NCBI GenBank assembly: GCA_018266965.1
Contig: JAFDZJ010000036.1
Location: 1-24,267 of the forward strand
Direction: 5' to 3'
From: Bacteroidota bacterium
GTDB taxonomy: Bacteria; Bacteroidota; Bacteroidia; Flavobacteriales; Weeksellaceae
Length of the DNA: 24,267 bases
Shown here: in pieces, positions 23,896 to 24,267 of the stretch
Layout of the letters: every line of letters starts with the position of its first letter
How positions within the stretch are numbered: position 1 is the stretch's first letter
Notes under the pieces: model-generated
What the model was told of the DNA's origin: nothing
Databases searched by the model: none
What the model saw: the letters and a program-made list of their open reading frames with translations, nothing else
Position numbers and translations under genes: made by a program

Positions 23896-23943
23896 AAAAT
23901 TGAATTAAAAAAAATCTCCCACCCTACTGAAAATAAAAAATAC
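23896..23943 (-). repeat. Right member of the distant inverted repeat flanking the RM operon
   Basis: Blocks 23896-23915 and 23929-23943 are exact reverse complements of 12931-12950 and 12907-12921. The 13-base spacer keeps CCCACCC on the same strand as the left copy, so the blocks are inverted but the spacers are not. The flanking bases 23944-24042 hold nothing I can identify. Confidence 0.6.
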
Positions 23944-24042
23944 GTAACCACACGACCCGACACATACAGAGACAAAAGAAAATGGACAATGACACGTAAA
24001 ACCCAAGCAGACAGTGACTTTCAGACACGGTGGACAAGAACG

Positions 24043-24204
24043 CCAGCTGCCAACAGCGGTTTTGCGTCATGCGGGGTGACGGTGGTTAATTCAAGTGCAG
24101 TTTTTCAATTTAACTTTAGTGCTAGGTTGACAGTTTTGTGCCCTGAAATCCCGCACGAACGCAAAGCCGCCAAACGTTACAGGCAAGCGTAAAGGACGAC
24201 ACCG
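24043..24204 (+). repeat. F1 structured repeat, copy D (attC-like cassette boundary)
   Basis: The left arm 24043-24076 contains GCTGCCAAC and GCGGTTTTGCGTCATGCGGG. The right arm 24150-24184 contains CCCGCACGAACGCAAAGCCGC and ends GTTACAGGC. The pairing pattern is as in copy B, including the extra base and the GGTTT/AAGCC wobble; B and D also share the interior AGTTTTTCAATT. The left end matches the right end of copy C. The right end predicts that the next cassette downstream ends in GCCTGTAAC. The trailing AAGGACGACACCG matches copy A. Confidence 0.8.
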
Positions 24205-24251
24205 CAAGACAGAAAACGACATTTAAAAATATAAAGACGAGATAAAGAGAA

Positions 24252-24267
24252 ATGGCAAATAGTAATC
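24252..24267 (+). CDS. 5' end of the next gene (truncated by window)
   Basis: ATG at 24252 follows an A-rich stretch (AAAGAGAA), as at other starts here, and reads MANSN before the window ends. It lies 68 bases after the right end of F1 copy D, where a new cassette's first gene is expected. There is too little sequence to name it. Confidence 0.35.

Larger units (their letters stand above)
12767..24176 (+). mobile_element. Putative giant integron-like cassette 3 (RM/Septu defence operon)
   Basis: Bounded by the GTT points of F1 copies C and D. The head GTTGGCAGC (12766-12774) is the exact reverse complement of the tail GCTGCCAAC (24046-24054). The payload is the whole hsdMS-cargo-hsdR operon. 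Inside the F1 sites lie, in symmetric order, a distant inverted repeat (12907-12950 / 23896-23943) and then an F2 hairpin at each end (12964-13031 / 23815-23881). At about 11.4 kb it is the largest unit in the window. No recombinase gene is inside it, so movement would depend on an enzyme supplied elsewhere. Confidence 0.45.

Noticed and set aside
23779..24192. 137-aa + strand open frame after hsdR
   Set aside because: It begins inside hsdR in another frame and crosses an F2 hairpin, the right inverted repeat and F1 copy D. Structured non-coding DNA explains it better.
1..24267. CRISPR array, tRNA or rRNA genes
   Set aside because: No regularly spaced direct repeats and no tRNA-like or rRNA-like sequence were seen on either strand by eye.

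Overview
The window looks like a Bacteroidota chromosome or large accessory element. It is AT-rich, has no clear Shine-Dalgarno sequences, and starts are preceded by A-rich stretches. A perfect TAnnTTTG -7 box, the Bacteroidota promoter motif, lies ahead of the ter operon. Every gene I can support is on the + strand, and many starts overlap or nearly touch the preceding stop.

Layout. (1) Bases 1-101 hold the 3' end of a truncated gene. (2) 341-1935 encodes a polytopic membrane protein and an ABC ATPase, probably one transporter. (3) 2587-11012 is a Ter / TerY-P stress operon: two TerD proteins, three TerY-type vWA proteins (one with a destroyed MIDAS site), a 56-aa basic protein, a TerB-like protein, a YggT-like membrane protein, a PP2C phosphatase with an N-terminal Ig-like domain, a protein kinase with a zinc ribbon, and TerC. 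A hairpin terminator follows, then a separate Schlafen/AlbA_2-type gene (11104-12468). (4) 13102-23804 is a tightly coupled type I restriction-modification operon, hsdM-hsdS-[cargo]-hsdR. The cargo between hsdS and hsdR is a GHKL ATPase with a C-terminal nuclease-like domain, a small PD-(D/E)XK-like protein, and a PtuA/PtuB (Septu-type) ATPase + HNH pair. (5) A new gene starts at 24252 and runs off the end.

The main discovery lies between the genes. Four long imperfect inverted repeats (family F1, at 106-329, 1941-2097, 12635-12795 and 24043-24204), all in one orientation, separate these modules. Each has covarying complementary arms, an AAC at the left end and a GTT at the right end. The outer 9-10 bases at the right end of one repeat are the exact reverse complement of the outer bases at the left end of the NEXT repeat, not of its own partner arm (three of three testable modules). 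That is the signature of integron-type cassettes, in which crossover falls at the GTT and a cassette's two ends come from the same circular molecule. The window therefore reads as an array of three complete cassettes of about 1.8, 10.7 and 11.4 kb. The last two are far larger than ordinary integron cassettes and carry whole stress and defence operons. The core differs from canonical integron GTTRRRY, and no integrase is in the window.

A second hairpin family (F2) occurs near the head and the tail of each of the two large cassettes. It has variable, self-complementary stems with the same pair of mismatches in all four copies. The 11.4-kb cassette also carries a pair of distant inverted repeats just outside its F2 copies. 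Both large cassettes are thus built as nested layers around their payload. A long imperfect hairpin in the ter leader (2381-2508) is a separate candidate regulatory RNA.
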